NCBI GenBank assembly: GCA_015657535.1 | Contig: JADHZB010001314.1 | Coordinates: 31,466 to 95,465, forward strand | Direction of reading: 5' to 3' | Length of the DNA: 64,000 bases | Source of the DNA: Nephromyces sp. MM_2019 | Taxonomy: Eukaryota > Apicomplexa > Aconoidasida > Nephromycida | In this document: positions 25,335 to 37,062 of the stretch, in pieces | Position numbering within the stretch: the stretch's first letter is position 1 | Layout: the number at the start of each line of letters is the position of its first letter | Position numbers and translations under genes: made by a program | Notes under the pieces: generated by a model | Told to the model about the DNA's origin: nothing | The model's database searches: none | Seen by the model: the letters and a program-made list of their open reading frames with translations, nothing else

Positions 25335-26627
25335 TTATAAATCCTCTTTTTTGAGTAGATTAAAATTGTCTAAGACATTTATCATAAATTCAAGTCGTGT
25401 TGATGGGAAAGGCTTTTTGGTAAAACTCATGATTGACATATTGTTAAAGGCCCCAGGACATGTTTCATATTCTAGAGGAAATGGATCTTCTAAAACATAA
25501 GGAGAAAGGTGTATAATCATATGTGTAGTTTTGTAGCATCCTTGTAGTGCTTCTAAACAAGATCGGTCGATAATGTGTAGTTGAAACAGTCTATCACCCT
25601 TATAGCTATGGTGAAGAAAATGGGGTAAACCTAATGTTCCAAGATGAGATTTCTTGAGTTCATACTCGCTAAAGGAGTTTCCAATTATAACTAAATTTGA
25701 GAGATAGTGAGGTGGATGGAGAATGTTCGATTTATCACCATGTGAGTTGAAAAAATTTTTACTTTCACAGTCCATATTTTTAGGGGATTTATCTTGTGCG
25801 GAATTTTTAATCCCAACTTCTAGGTGTTTATAATCAGGTTTTATCTCGTTACGGTTGGCAATATTATCTGAAGTTATGCAGTCAGGATAGTCCTGATTAT
25901 CTATTTTTGGGCCGTTGCCTTCGGGTAAAGTCGCCAAGGATTCATTTAAGATGTCTCCATAAAGATGTATATCACAGTGTGGCATAAATAATATTGTCGG
26001 TCTACAACTAATTGACTTTGCAAGGAATTGATTTATATAATTATCAAGTGGTTGTTTTGTGTTTGAGTCATATTCAAAGATGTGCTCGATAAAGCGTTGA
26101 TGTAATTGCTTTGAAGAGCTATTGTTTTCATTTCGAGTTTGGTCTTCAGAGCTAATTAAATTAAGTTCTGTAAGTAAGCTATAATCTTCTGATGTCATAC
26201 AAGGGTCAAATACAAGAGTATTTCTTGGGTCGATACCTAGGGTTTCCTGAAACAGTAATGCACCTGCGATTTGATGGAATGTTGGTGAATTTGAAGTAGA
26301 ACTTTGTATTGAGCCGATCCCTAGGCAGATCAATTGTAGTTCCTGTGTTGAGGCATGTGAAGGATTGGTGGCTTTCTGGACTTGGAGGTGTTGTTCAAGC
26401 AAGCGGGAGACGTTTCCCCAAAAATTAGAATTTCTTAGTTCCAATGATACCTGTCTTATCAGTCTAATCTTTTTTTTAATGCTTGGAAAAGCATCTTCGG
26501 GGACTGTAACAACCGCATTCAATATAACCTTCTGGTCGGGGAATAATGGTTTGTTTTTATAAATGCTACTGGTGGGATAGTGTTTTCGCTTAGATTTAGG
26601 ACGGACTATTGTCCATTCTTCAGACAT
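25335..26627 (-). CDS. SRR1-domain protein
   Basis: This single exon of 430 aa starts MSEEWTIVRPKSKRKHYPTS. SRR1-domain landmarks are LICLGIGSIQSSTSNSPTFH (about 103-122), VFDPCMTSEDYSLL, TILFMPHCDIHLYGDIL and VIIGNSFSEYELKKS. Together they form the Rossmann-like core of the SRR1/BER1 family. Plant SRR1 acts in light and clock signalling, and yeast Ber1 in microtubule-related processes. The biochemical function is unresolved. An insert of about 90 polar residues, roughly 225-310, separates two core strands. It contains DYPDCITSDNIANRNE and ESKNFFNSHGDKSN and is probably a lineage-specific disordered loop. It is the only sizeable single-exon gene in the window besides the Dpy-30-like one. Confidence 0.8.
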   Translation of the reverse strand: MSEEWTIVRPKSKRKHYPTSSIYKNKPLFPDQKVILNAVVTVPEDAFPSIKKKIRLIRQVSLELRNSNFWGNVSRLLEQHLQVQKATNPSHASTQELQLICLGIGSIQSSTSNSPTFHQIAGALLFQETLGIDPRNTLVFDPCMTSEDYSLLTELNLISSEDQTRNENNSSSKQLHQRFIEHIFEYDSNTKQPLDNYINQFLAKSISCRPTILFMPHCDIHLYGDILNESLATLPEGNGPKIDNQDYPDCITSDNIANRNEIKPDYKHLEVGIKNSAQDKSPKNMDCESKNFFNSHGDKSNILHPPHYLSNLVIIGNSFSEYELKKSHLGTLGLPHFLHHSYKGDRLFQLHIIDRSCLEALQGCYKTTHMIIHLSPYVLEDPFPLEYETCPGAFNNMSIMSFTKKPFPSTRLEFMINVLDNFNLLKKEDL

Positions 26628-26895
26628 AATGTGTCACGTGGCATAAATCTCAAATTTCTTTTGTGAATCTAATTTTGGTATTTATTTTTTGGTGGCTGGT
26701 CTATTGTCTCAATGCTTGATGATACAATAATCCACTTCTAACGAAGCAGTATTCAGTTGAGGTAAATCAAATTTTGGAAACGGAGTCCAAACACTCTAGA
26801 AACTAAATCTTACTAATTCAGATAGAACATAATTCTATTTGCTTAATATATGATCGTAGGTCCAAGCGAAAAATTTTATATTGTTAAGTATTGAG

Positions 26896-27201
26896 ATGAC
26901 TTCAAATAATCATGTTGAGTTTAGATTAACAAGGAGATGTCTAAATGATTATCTAGGTAATTCTCTATGAAAGAAGTATATCTCTCTCATTGAAATATGA
27001 GGTGCCAGCGTTAGGGATGTTCTTAGTCTGATCAAGGAGGAGGATTCGGGGATTATGTTAATTCACTTGGATGCTTCGTATAAGCTCTTACTGATAAGTA
27101 AAAGACTCAGCGACTATGTAAACATGAATAAGATATCAGTATCATATACTCAATCTGAGTTACCTAAAATGAGTACTCTTTTGGAATCTTTACAGTTATA
27201 A
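26896..27201 (+). CDS. Small two-exon protein of unknown function (86 aa)
   Basis: Exons 26896-26956 and 27002-27201 are separated by a 45-nt intron that begins GTAATT and ends ATATGAG. Exon 1 ends in phase 1, and exon 2 completes a Gly codon and stays open to a TAA followed at once by a TAG. The protein begins MTSNNHVEFRLTRRCLNDYL and continues GASVRDVLSLIKEEDSGIML, LDASYKLLLISKRLSDYV and SELPKMSTLLESLQL. The composition is that of a real protein: balanced charge, predicted helices and little low complexity. I recognise no family. The gene lies about 270 bp from the divergent SRR1 gene and may share its promoter region. Confidence 0.65.
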
Positions 27202-27409
27202 TAGAGGCATCAATCAAGATTAAATGGGATCTTCATAAATAAACAAGTATCAACAAAAGGTAGCTTGACTCTTGATTCCATATGGTTGATGAGAAATTTT
27301 TAATGTTTTATGGTTATTCATTACATGTTTTCTCATTAATAAGAAATTGAGCATGTCAGAATTTTTATAGATCAATAATTTCAGGGTAAATATTAAAAAT
27401 TCAACTCAT

Positions 27410-27580
27410 ATGCGTCGAAATTCCCAATTCAAGTTCAATCTTGGAAGGGTGTTTGTAAATTCAAATTGCTATTCAAGTGGAGAGTTAAAGGGAATTTTAC
27501 AAGTGCTTTTGAAATGGAATCAATGCGCAATTAGAGAAAATAAGTATAATCATGTTCAATTCAAATCTCATATTTTATAG
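27410..27580 (+). CDS. Possible small protein (56 aa)
   Basis: An open frame from ATG 27410 reads MRRNSQFKFNLGRVFVNSN, then GELKGILQVLLKWNQCAIRE, and ends SHIL at TAG 27578-27580. Its codon use is less AT-extreme than the flanks and it lacks repeat composition, so it may be real. There is no family match. The end could instead be a splice donor at GAAAATAAGTATAAT. Confidence 0.35.
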   Translation: MRRNSQFKFNLGRVFVNSNCYSSGELKGILQVLLKWNQCAIRENKYNHVQFKSHIL

Positions 27581-28182
27581 ATATCTTTTGCTTAATTTCT
27601 AACTATTTAAATTGTTTTATCCTTTACGAACAAGGGCTAAGGAAAATTGCTATGATATTTAAGAGTCCTTTTAAGTCAGTGAAAAACTTTTAATTTTCAA
27701 AATACCTAAAATGTTATACATTCCTAATAACAACTTATTCAATCAAGTGTTTAAATCAAACCAAACTAAATTGTGTTTATATTTTCTGGTTAGTGTATAT
27801 CTGCTACAACCTTTTCAGTCGACCACTATCTTTCAATATGTGATTTTATTGTAAGAAATTAAATACAGGGCTTTGAAATAAAAATCTTGATAATCAACGC
27901 CTACCAGAAACTATGAAGGTACAGTTTAACTTTTTCACTTAATCACATGCTACAAGGATAATGTGGAAAACTTTAATTCTCACACATGCTGCTCTATAAT
28001 AGTACGATTGCAATTATATTTAACTAAATTTTGGCAAAACTAGCCTATACACTTGTCAACAATTTTAACTAACCACTTCAAATATTTTTCATAAAGTTTT
28101 GTTATATTAAAATAATCATATTTAATAGAACTGATAAACAAGTAAATCATATTTTCAGCCCTAAACTTAATATCATAAATAA
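27581..28182. other. Intergenic, AT-rich
   Basis: No exon, repeat or RNA gene is recognised upstream of the coiled-coil protein gene. Confidence 0.5.
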
Positions 28183-30260
28183 ATGGCGAGGGTTAATGTC
28201 AATCAATTTTATGAATTTCTTGGTTCCCAAAGCGACCAATCTAATACAACATCTCTGAAAGTGCAGTCTGAAAATTTTATGAATTTAGAAAGCCTAGAGA
28301 TATCCGATTATTTATATGAATATCTACCAATACTTGAGCTGCCCGTAAGGCGTTACTATCGACAAAAATCTAACTTACTTTATTACTCAATTGAGGAAAA
28401 TCCAAAATTATTTGATGCTAACACAATGAATAATAAACACTGGGGTATACACTTACTTGAAGGCTGTAAGATTTCCCTGTGTACACAATCTCCGCCAAAA
28501 TCTGCATATGGTAAAATTGTTTGCATTCTATTTTGTTATGGGAATGAACTAACTGTCTAAAATATGAGTTATTACAGCAGTTTTTAATTGGTTTTACAAG
28601 CTAATTTGTAGTAACATTTTATCATTAATCATCTTTTTAGTTAAATTTCATTTATTATTCATGTAGTCTAAATACATAACCTTAAAATATCAAAGATTTA
28701 TACTTTTCAATAGATACCTTGAGTAGTGGTAGATAAAAAATCGATGAATATACTTTCAAGATGCTTTGAGTAAATTAAAGTATCTTCACATTCAGACCTC
28801 TTGGAAGTGCATCAATTGCCTGATGATATACTGAATGAATGGAAAGGGATAAGGTTATCATGGAAAAATGAAGATTTAATCCTACTAACACACAGTGAAG
28901 AAAAATTGGATATATGGTATAAGAAATTGACAATTGGTTCAAATTTGAGCAATTATATGTTACAATCCGTTGAAGCACTTATTCTAAACAAACAATTAGC
29001 TCAAAAATATTGGAGAAGGAGTCGTATCCACTGCTTTCAATTGATGAAATTGAAATCTCAATTTAAATGTAACTGGGAAGGAAAATTAGACAGGAAATGT
29101 GTAGGCTATGAACATGATAGGTAGGTTATGTATTTCACTTGGGTCTGAAGTTATCTAAATTGCAATCAGCTATAAGGCTTAGGTTACAATCATGATGTCC
29201 CTTGACCAACCTAAATATGATAGACTTTAGAAATTAATATAGAAAGCTTAAAATGTGTAAAACTCAAACTTTTATAAATTAAGTTTTAGTAAGTTTTTGT
29301 ACAATCTTAAATTAATAAAACCTACATAGATTCAATGGGACTAGATATATGTTCAAAATTAGTAAACAAGTCAAAATTGGCTTTGTGAGATGATATTACT
29401 TTCTGACTGAAATTGTAGACTATTATTAAAAAAGATCGAATCAATTTCCCCTCTTTACAGATTATGTGAGAGGAATAATATGCTAAGAGAAATGATGGAT
29501 ATATTGGAAGAACGTTACGCAACTATTTCTGATCAAAATCAATATCTTGAAGAAAGAAACAATTGGCTAGGTTATAAAGTAAGAATATAATAAAATTCTC
29601 CGAAACTTATCAATAAGTATTTAATTTGCCACAAAACAATATATAACCAACATGGTGTACTGTTTAATCTTTAAAACAAAGAGATGTCGAAAAATAAAAC
29701 AAATTAACAAATCAAATTACATTCTAAAAAGATGTAGTTGTTTAAATATATCCTTGATAAAGTCCACGTTGAAATTATTTCATTACTTTTGAAGTTTGAG
29801 CACTATATCTTTGGAATATTGTATAATTTTATTTTACACCATTTTGTGTTATGTAACTTGATTTCACATCTTTCTTTTTATATAATATAATATACACTAT
29901 GCATACATAAATTAAGGTACTTAACATTACAGACAAAACATGAATCACATATAATATTAAATATATATTTGTAACACACACACAACGCACATGATTAAAT
30001 ATACATTTATATATAAGCACACATTATTAAATATATATATAACAAGCATCTATAAAATTAAGTGTAGATGATTTACGATACTTAACTTAGAAGATATTAT
30101 AAAAAAAATTTGTATTAATGAGACTTATGGCTTAATCTCCAATCTTACACACACACAAAATTAGGCAAAAAAGTTACAAGATATTCTATCTAAGTTATCC
30201 TTCGCTATGCCTGAAGATATTGGCCAAGCCATCCAAGATCTCATCATTGAAATTAGTTAA
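28183..30260 (+). CDS. Coiled-coil protein with a PH-like segment, unknown function
   Basis: Four exons (28183-28510, 28796-29120, 29461-29578, 30165-30260) encode 288 aa, with phases 1, 2 and 0 all matching. The N-terminus MARVNVNQFYEFLGSQSDQS leads into a segment around 85-155 with GCKISLCTQSPPKSAYDLLE, GIRLSWKNEDLILLTHSEEK and LDIWYKKL. Its strands and terminal helix with a Trp resemble the end of a pleckstrin-homology domain. Helical coiled-coil sequence follows: LCERNNMLREMMDILEERYA and DQNQYLEERNNWLGYKAKKL. The C-terminus ends QDLIIEIS. The PH reading is tentative. The introns (285, 340 and 586 nt) carry few TG/CA repeats. Confidence 0.75.
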
Positions 30261-31250
30261 TATTAATTTTTTTTCTAGTAGAAAATTTATTGCTTTTACT
30301 TTTTAATATAATCTGGCAAATCTATGATTTATTTTACCTAATAATTAAGATTTATTCTTACATATTTCTGTACTGTTAATTAATAAATAATCTCAATATA
30401 AATTAATTTTATCACATTTTAAATGTAGATGTATTCCAGAAAATTTGTACTAAGCTTGTGCTAATAATATATTAGGATTTATTAACATATTTAATTTTTC
30501 ATAAATATTTGCATTATATATTTATATGAGTGGGTACTTTTGCTTAAGCGACATGCATAATATACACATACTACAAATGTGTAAATGTAAATGAATTATC
30601 TAATCAAATTGATGCATAGCCTTTGAGGCAATTATACAAATTTAAGATTTTAAAGACATTTTCGTCCCTCTTATAATTTATCTGAAAAACAGATTCACAC
30701 ACCAAAATATATAATTATACATGATTACACATGCACACAATGTATAAATTACATATGCTTACTTACATACCCGCACGAAGTATAAATTTTTTTAAAATAT
30801 CACCTACACAATCACACACGCATGCTGATACACCAATACTTAAAAGCATTAAAATCGCAATTCATACTTTTTAACAACCTATCTACTTAAACTTGTGTAG
30901 TTAATCAGTGTTACCAAAATTACTAGTACATGCAAATTAACAACACATTTTCTAACTAAATTAACAATTAACATCAAATACATAATTGACTATTGATAAT
31001 AACCCCTGCGCTACCCTTAGAATATACAAACTGACCTAAAATTATAATTAAACATCATTAATTAATACCCCCTTCCCCCCCACTGTCACAGACCCAAACA
31101 CATATACACATACACATATCAAAATCATCAAATAGACCACTACCTGCTAATATTAACACATATTTACCTTCTCACATACATTCATACATACACACACACC
31201 TTCAAACATAAACATTCTCACATACACATTCACACATACCCACCCCCCTC
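30261..31250. other. Intergenic, AT-rich then CA-rich
   Basis: There is no gene. From about 30,700 the plus strand becomes A- and C-rich with CACATACA motifs leading into the CCCACT array. This is the point where the microsatellite-rich style of non-coding DNA resumes. Confidence 0.5.
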
Positions 31251-31314
31251 CCCACTCCCACTCCCACTCCCACTCCCACTCCCACTCCCACTCCCACTCC
31301 CACTCCCACTCCCT
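31251..31314 (+). repeat. (CCCACT)n hexamer array, about ten copies
   Basis: A nearly perfect CCCACT array ends 39 bp before the MYND gene start codon. The complementary strand is (AGTGGG)n, with four or more GGG runs separated by AGT, so it meets the G-quadruplex rule. The C-rich strand could form an i-motif. Its place at the promoter or 5' leader suggests a regulatory element or a transcribed leader repeat. Confidence 0.85.
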
Positions 31315-31352
31315 CCTCTTTATCTTATTCTCTACACCCTAAAACATCCAAA

Positions 31353-33047
31353 ATGGACGATGACATTGGCAATGTTCATCACAAAAACTTCAAATATATT
31401 TTAATTCCGTCTGATATTAGCGACCAAGTTGAAGTCAAGGAATTTGAGGGGACTGAGAAACGCTTTCAAAAAACATTACAAAAACATTTTGGGCGAAATT
31501 TATTAAAAAATGAACAAAAGGAGGAGTACAAACAAAGCCTGAAAGAGACCTATAAAAACAATAATAAAAATGTAGATTTTGATGAAGAATTTACATCAAA
31601 ACAAGTTGATAAATATGTTGCCCCCAATAACTTTTATCAGGTGTGTGTGTGTGTGTGTGTGGGTGGGTGGGATTGAGCTGTATGTTTGTGAGGCATAAAC
31701 TGTGCATGTATCTGAAAAATACATATACACTCAAATGTACATATGAATTGTATATATGAGATATGTGCGTAAACTCATAAACGCTCTGAATATTTAAATT
31801 CAATCTTTGTAATTTATATGTATACATGATACAGAAAGGTGTATGATATTGATGTGTGAACGATATTGATGGGTGTGTGTGAGGTCTGTGCACCTTTCTT
31901 CCAATGATGTGTGTAGAAGCACTCTTGCTACACTTACATAACATACATATCTCAGATTAGCTTAATCATATATGTATTGACACTTTATAATCGAACCCCA
32001 TATTTAATACACATCTTAACATCTAAACATAATTTTCTCAACAGATTATACCCCTCTATCTACCCAACCAAACAAACAACTATAAGGCTACAAATGCTTA
32101 TATTGATGATATGGGTAAATTCAAACAACTTGCACATAACAGCCGTGCCAGTCAAATTTGTTCGACAGACATAAACGGCGATTGTTTTTTGTCGAGTTCA
32201 TTCGATGATGAAAATATTTTTAAACGCATTGATATTACTTTGGATGATTATCAACAATTTATTAGTAACCCTCCCCCCTCAAAAAATAGGTGTGTGTGTG
32301 TGGGCTTCGATTTGTGATGTATGTGGGTCGGTGTTGACTTGTGATATGTGTGTGCGAGTTTTGATTTGTTATGTGTGTATGTGAGTGTTGATTTGTTATG
32401 TGTGTATGTGAGTGTTGATTCGTTATGTGTATGTGTGAGTGGTGATTTGTGATGTGTGTAGATGGGTGTTGATTTGTGATAGGTGGATGATGTATGTGGG
32501 GGGATTGAATTGTAATGTATTGAGTATTCGATTTTAGCTGTGATAAATATATGTACGTATTCTATACGTGTAAATTGTGTGTGTATGAGTGAAGTGACAC
32601 AAATAAAATACAATTCCTATACACCCTATTTTCAGATGGGATCAAAGCAAGATGTTACAACAAATTTTAGATAAAAAAAATGGTATTAATGCATCACCTT
32701 CTACAACCTATACACCCCCTGAAAAATGTATAAACTGCCATAAAACTAAACACGAACTGGTATACACACACGCACATTGATACATTTTGAACTATATATA
32801 TATACCTACTTTTATACATATTCATATATACACCTACATATATATTTACACATATTCATCCATCTGCCCATAATTTTAAATACACACAATTACATAATTC
32901 CCTATATATATACATATTTGTGTGTAGGCTGAGTCAAATAAATCAAACAAATTAATGAAATGTTCACGCTGTCAAAAAGTTCAATATTGCTCAGCTTATT
33001 GTCAAAAACAAGATTGGCCTTACCATAAACGTGTATGTTCAAAATAA
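31353..33047 (+). CDS. MYND-type zinc-finger protein
   Basis: Four exons (31353-31640, 32045-32289, 32636-32759, 32928-33047) encode 258 aa. The N-terminus MDDDIGNVHHKNFKYILIPS precedes a charged helical region (EKRFQKTLQKHFGRNLLKN). At the C-terminus residues 209-255 form a MYND finger: C-x2-C in CINC, then CSRC, CSAYC and H-x3-C in HKRVC, with the usual QDWPYHK between. MYND fingers bind short proline-containing peptides, and such proteins act in transcription or assembly of complexes. Introns 1 and 2 both begin inside (GT)n runs directly at the exon border; intron 1 starts with ten GT units. The acceptor before exon 4 is TTTGTGTGTAG. Partner and function are unknown. Confidence 0.82.
32308..32484 (+). 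repeat. 27-bp minisatellite in MYND-gene intron 2
   Basis: About six imperfect copies of a unit near GTTGATTTGTTATGTGTGTA plus seven more bases follow the (GT)n donor of intron 2. The period is a multiple of three, so all frames stay open and produce a misleading antisense frame rich in HNKST. Confidence 0.75.
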
Positions 33048-33379
33048 TTAAACAAATTACACATAATATAAAGAATATACACACATTAAATATATGTATA
33101 ACGTTTTCAAATTTTTTATTATCAAAGTAATTTAAATTTTGTTGAATTGAAAATTTTTTTATTGAAATTGGTCAGATTTATATATATATATATATATATA
33201 TGTTAATCTGTGTGCTTTGTGTGTGAATTTTGAGTCTTATTCTATTGTATGCATCGTTTATATGTGCAAGTGTTGAGTGTGTATCTATATGAATATTATA
33301 AGTAATGTTATGTGTGTATGAGTGAGTATTGTGTGTGTGTGTAAGAATATCTGTAGATGTGGTGTATGTATACGTGAAA
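33048..33379. other. Intergenic between convergent genes
   Basis: A short AT-rich spacer with a TA run at 33179-33200, then TG-rich DNA that reads antisense to the downstream gene. Confidence 0.5.
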
Positions 33380-35613
33380 TTATGAATTGGAGCTAGTATT
33401 ATCATCTTTAAAACAGTCAGACCGACGATATGATTTGAGTGTATTTGTGAATTTTGTGTGTGTGGGTTGAAGGGGAAAATGTTTTTGGCTTGGAATTATA
33501 TAAACGTAAGGGCTGTCTAATTTATAATAGCGTGACATTAACAACGGTCTACTTGCCTTTGTTATTGCAATATCACACACAGAATTTTGATACTGAAAAT
33601 GTGTGTTTAAAATTATGTATATAATGTGTGTATAAAAGTGTATACATATACATATGGGTTGGTGTGTATATGTATGTGTATAAAGATGGAATTGTGTGTA
33701 TGTGAATATTGTATGAGATTGTGTATGTAAATTTAAAGTGTGTGAATGTTTAGATGCATGTGTGTGCTTGTATATATGTTTGTATTGTGTTGATAAGTGT
33801 GTAAATACCTTTGGAATAAGATACTTTTCATAATAACGAGATTGTACATCTTCGATAGGCCTTTGTAAATGCCATGATATATAAATCCAAGGGTCTGAAC
33901 ACACATTCATGTACATATAAGTTTAGTACAATTTTACACATATATACATATATATATATATGTATATTTAATTAACATACACAAACACATAATATTACCT
34001 CCGAAATTGACGTTGTATTCTTCAGCTAAATTTAATAAATTTTCATCATCTTCATCTGTCCAGGGCTTACCTTCATTTTCTAAAGGTTTTGCCTACTCAT
34101 AAAATGTGTAAAATATTTTACTGCACAAACACAACTGACACGGTCTAAATAAAAATATACAAATGTTCACACATACACGCACACACACACATGTGCATAA
34201 ACACACATACACGCACACGCATATATACGCACATATATATACTTACATACATGTACATAAAATTATTTACCTGAAATTTATTTAATATTTCTTCATTAGA
34301 TAAGTTAGGCCAAAGGTTATGGTTATAAAGTCTGTTGTGTGTGTGAATTGGGTGTATATAGATTTTGTGCGTGAGGTTTTAGTGTGTGTGTGTGGTTTTA
34401 GTGTGTATGTGTGGACTTAGTCTACTTTTTTAGGTGTTGAGTATGTGTGTGGATCTAATGTGTTTCTATAGGTTTAGTGTGTAATTCAATTTTGTGTGTG
34501 ATTCTGATTGGTTTCGATTTTATAATGTGTGTGTGCACATTGTAATTAATCGATTATGCTTATATAAATAGTTGTAGTATATATGTGTTTCTAGTGCATA
34601 TTTGTATGCAATTCAATAATTTATATATATTTGTGTGTAGGAAAGAAGGGTTTACTTAATGTATTTCCAAATGAGTCGTTTGTGGGGCTGAGAGAGGGTA
34701 GAATTATTGAATATTTCCTGTGTGTAATAAATTTGCAAAGAAAGTATGTGTGTGTGTGTATGCATTATTGTTAAAATAAATAGAAAGAACATAAAAACTA
34801 AATCTGAAATGACTTAAATAACTTTAGACAAACATACACACGTGTACTTATATACACATACACAATTTAGTATCAATATATACACCCAAAAATACACACA
34901 CGTCCATTCCTAAATGCTTGCTCATACACTCATATCTCCCTATGTATACACACAGGTATCTCTCGCAATTTAAATATATGTAAATGAACACATATACATC
35001 TCTATATGTATACACAAACCTATTTCCTATATATGTGTTTATATACACACATACACATAAACACAAACACACCTCTTCGGTCGATGATATAAATTCTTCC
35101 CAATTTTCGAATAGTTCTGAAATTTGGTCCGCTTTTTCAGTTATACCAATTTCATTCAAAAATTTTGAAATGGTCCAATTTTCTATTACATACACATATA
35201 CACATACATATATACATATTTTCAAATTCACACACAGATTTCACATCTCATAGACACATACACACATTATAGATATATGCATATATATACTTAGGGGTGT
35301 ATATGTAATGAGTCAGTGATCCCAAATATATATATGTATGTGTGTGTAATTATGTATCTGTTTGTATATATATTCATATATGTGTGTGTATGTATCAATG
35401 TCCATATGTGTGTTTATCTATATCAATATATATCCATATATGTGAGAGTGTGTGTGTAATACCAGGGGGTGGTTTTGCATAAGTTTGTGCTATCAAACGT
35501 TCTTGTTGTTTACTTTCAACTTCTTTTTGTCGGTCGAGGTGTTGTTTGAATGTTTTTATATCAAAAAATCGTCGTTTACGTTTCTTTACTGGGCCTATAA
35601 AACACACACACAA

Positions 35614-35650
<37 letters not shown>

Positions 35651-35954
35651 CTCATAGGTTAATTACATCTTCACATGCAAAATATACTTTTAAACGCACA
35701 TAGAAATTGCATATGTACATACACACAGGCTACACACAGACTACAAAGGTCCACACTTATCCACACCCACACTCAGGCTACACACATCCACACACACGTT
35801 ACACACATTCACAACAATAAAATTATAACACACGCATCTAAATGTTTAAGTGTTTACCCAAATCACAAAGGCGGATAGCTGATGTGTGTAAAGATTGTGG
35901 AAGTATGCTAGTTGGGCGATGAATAAATATTTTTTTGAATATATTTTGCTTCAT
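33380..35954 (-). CDS. Mitochondrial mS41-like (IGR motif) protein with C-terminal SANT/Myb-like domain
   Basis: Eight exons on the minus strand (35858-35954, 35463-35594, 35073-35182, 34656-34717, 34271-34331, 33999-34092, 33809-33894, 33380-33592) encode 284 aa. All junctions are in phase. The N-terminus MKQNIFKKIFIHRPTSILPQ is a likely mitochondrial presequence, followed by basic PVKKRKRRFF. Residues about 81-145 match the IGR motif of mS41/FYV4: ISKFLNEIGITEKADQISEL, LFENWEEFISST, then HKRLIWKYIKLYNHNLWP. Residues about 162-210 form a SANT/Myb-like helix set: GKPWTDEDDENLLNLAEEY and WHLQRPIEDVQSRYYEKYL. mS41 is a small-subunit mitoribosomal protein. The fused SANT-like part is unexpected. 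Exons 4 and 5 are only 62 and 61 nt. Confidence 0.75.
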
Positions 35955-36044
35955 TTCGGATATTGTTTGTATGTATAAGATATGGGGTGTGTATATGTAT
36001 TGTTGGCTTACATATATTAGGTGTATGTATGTACATTGATGTTT

Positions 36045-36077
<33 letters not shown>

Positions 36078-37062
36078 GCTTATGTTATGTTATGTATGCT
36101 TGTGTGTATGTCTGGGTGTATAAGTGTGTGTGTGTGTGTGGGTATGTGAGTGTGTAAATAAAAGTGTGTATTTGTGTAGGAGTGTATGTTATGAATTTAT
36201 TTATAGTTTAAGGTGTGTATGCGGGTATGAGTGTTTAAACATTGATAATTTTAAATTTTATGAAGCAAAGTATTTTTAATTGTGTTAGATATCTCACTTA
36301 ATTTAACAATAGGAATATGTATATGTGTGTGTGTAAATGTGTGTATGTGTTAGGGTTGTTAGTAACTGTGAATGTATTGAGTATATATAAATTGTGTGTG
36401 GATTTATGTGAAAATAGGTTTGATCACCCAAAATAATATGTTTGTGTATAAGCAATGTGATTTCAACGTAGCTGTTTATATGTCCAAAATCATATTATTT
36501 TAACATTCTAATCAAACATAAAGTACTCACAAACGTAGCAAAACATATTCACATACACAATAAATGATATATAATTCACACAGATTAAAACATATAATAT
36601 CCTACTTCTCTAATTTTTACAAACGCACACTCAAAACTAACTATTATACCAATACTTCCTGAAACAAAATTTTTTGCATAGAGCTACTAAAAAGAACCCA
36701 CACACACATATACACACACACACTCACACACACGCACACACACATACACACCGACACACACATGCTTCTCACCTCTTAGATTCACTCTTTCTCAATCTCT
36801 CTCACTCTCTCTCTTTCTCTATCATTGCCTCATTTTCCAAAACACATATACACACACATACACACACATACACATATACAAAGCCTAATGATCAATTGAT
36901 ACATATTATAGGGAAATAACGATATGAATGTATACTAATTCCAACTTACTTACACGCGATAAACCTTTCATATTTTTATGTATGTGAAGCAGTGAATCAC
37001 ATCTTTATCCTAAGCACACACACATTTTTATGTAGCCCAAATGAATCATATCTCCTACACAC
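35955..37062. other. Divergent intergenic region, repeat-rich
   Basis: The region lies between the starts of the mS41-like and Tfb4 genes. It contains a TA run at 36053-36076, TG-rich DNA to 36360, CA arrays at 36698-36762 and 36842-36885, and a CT-rich stretch at 36780-36830. No exon is supported. Frames here read through the repeats. Confidence 0.5.

Noticed and set aside
33380..34092. DMAP1/SWC4 chromatin factor interpretation of the SANT-like protein
   Set aside because: The upstream exons give a mitochondrial presequence and an IGR motif, which fit a mitoribosomal protein instead.
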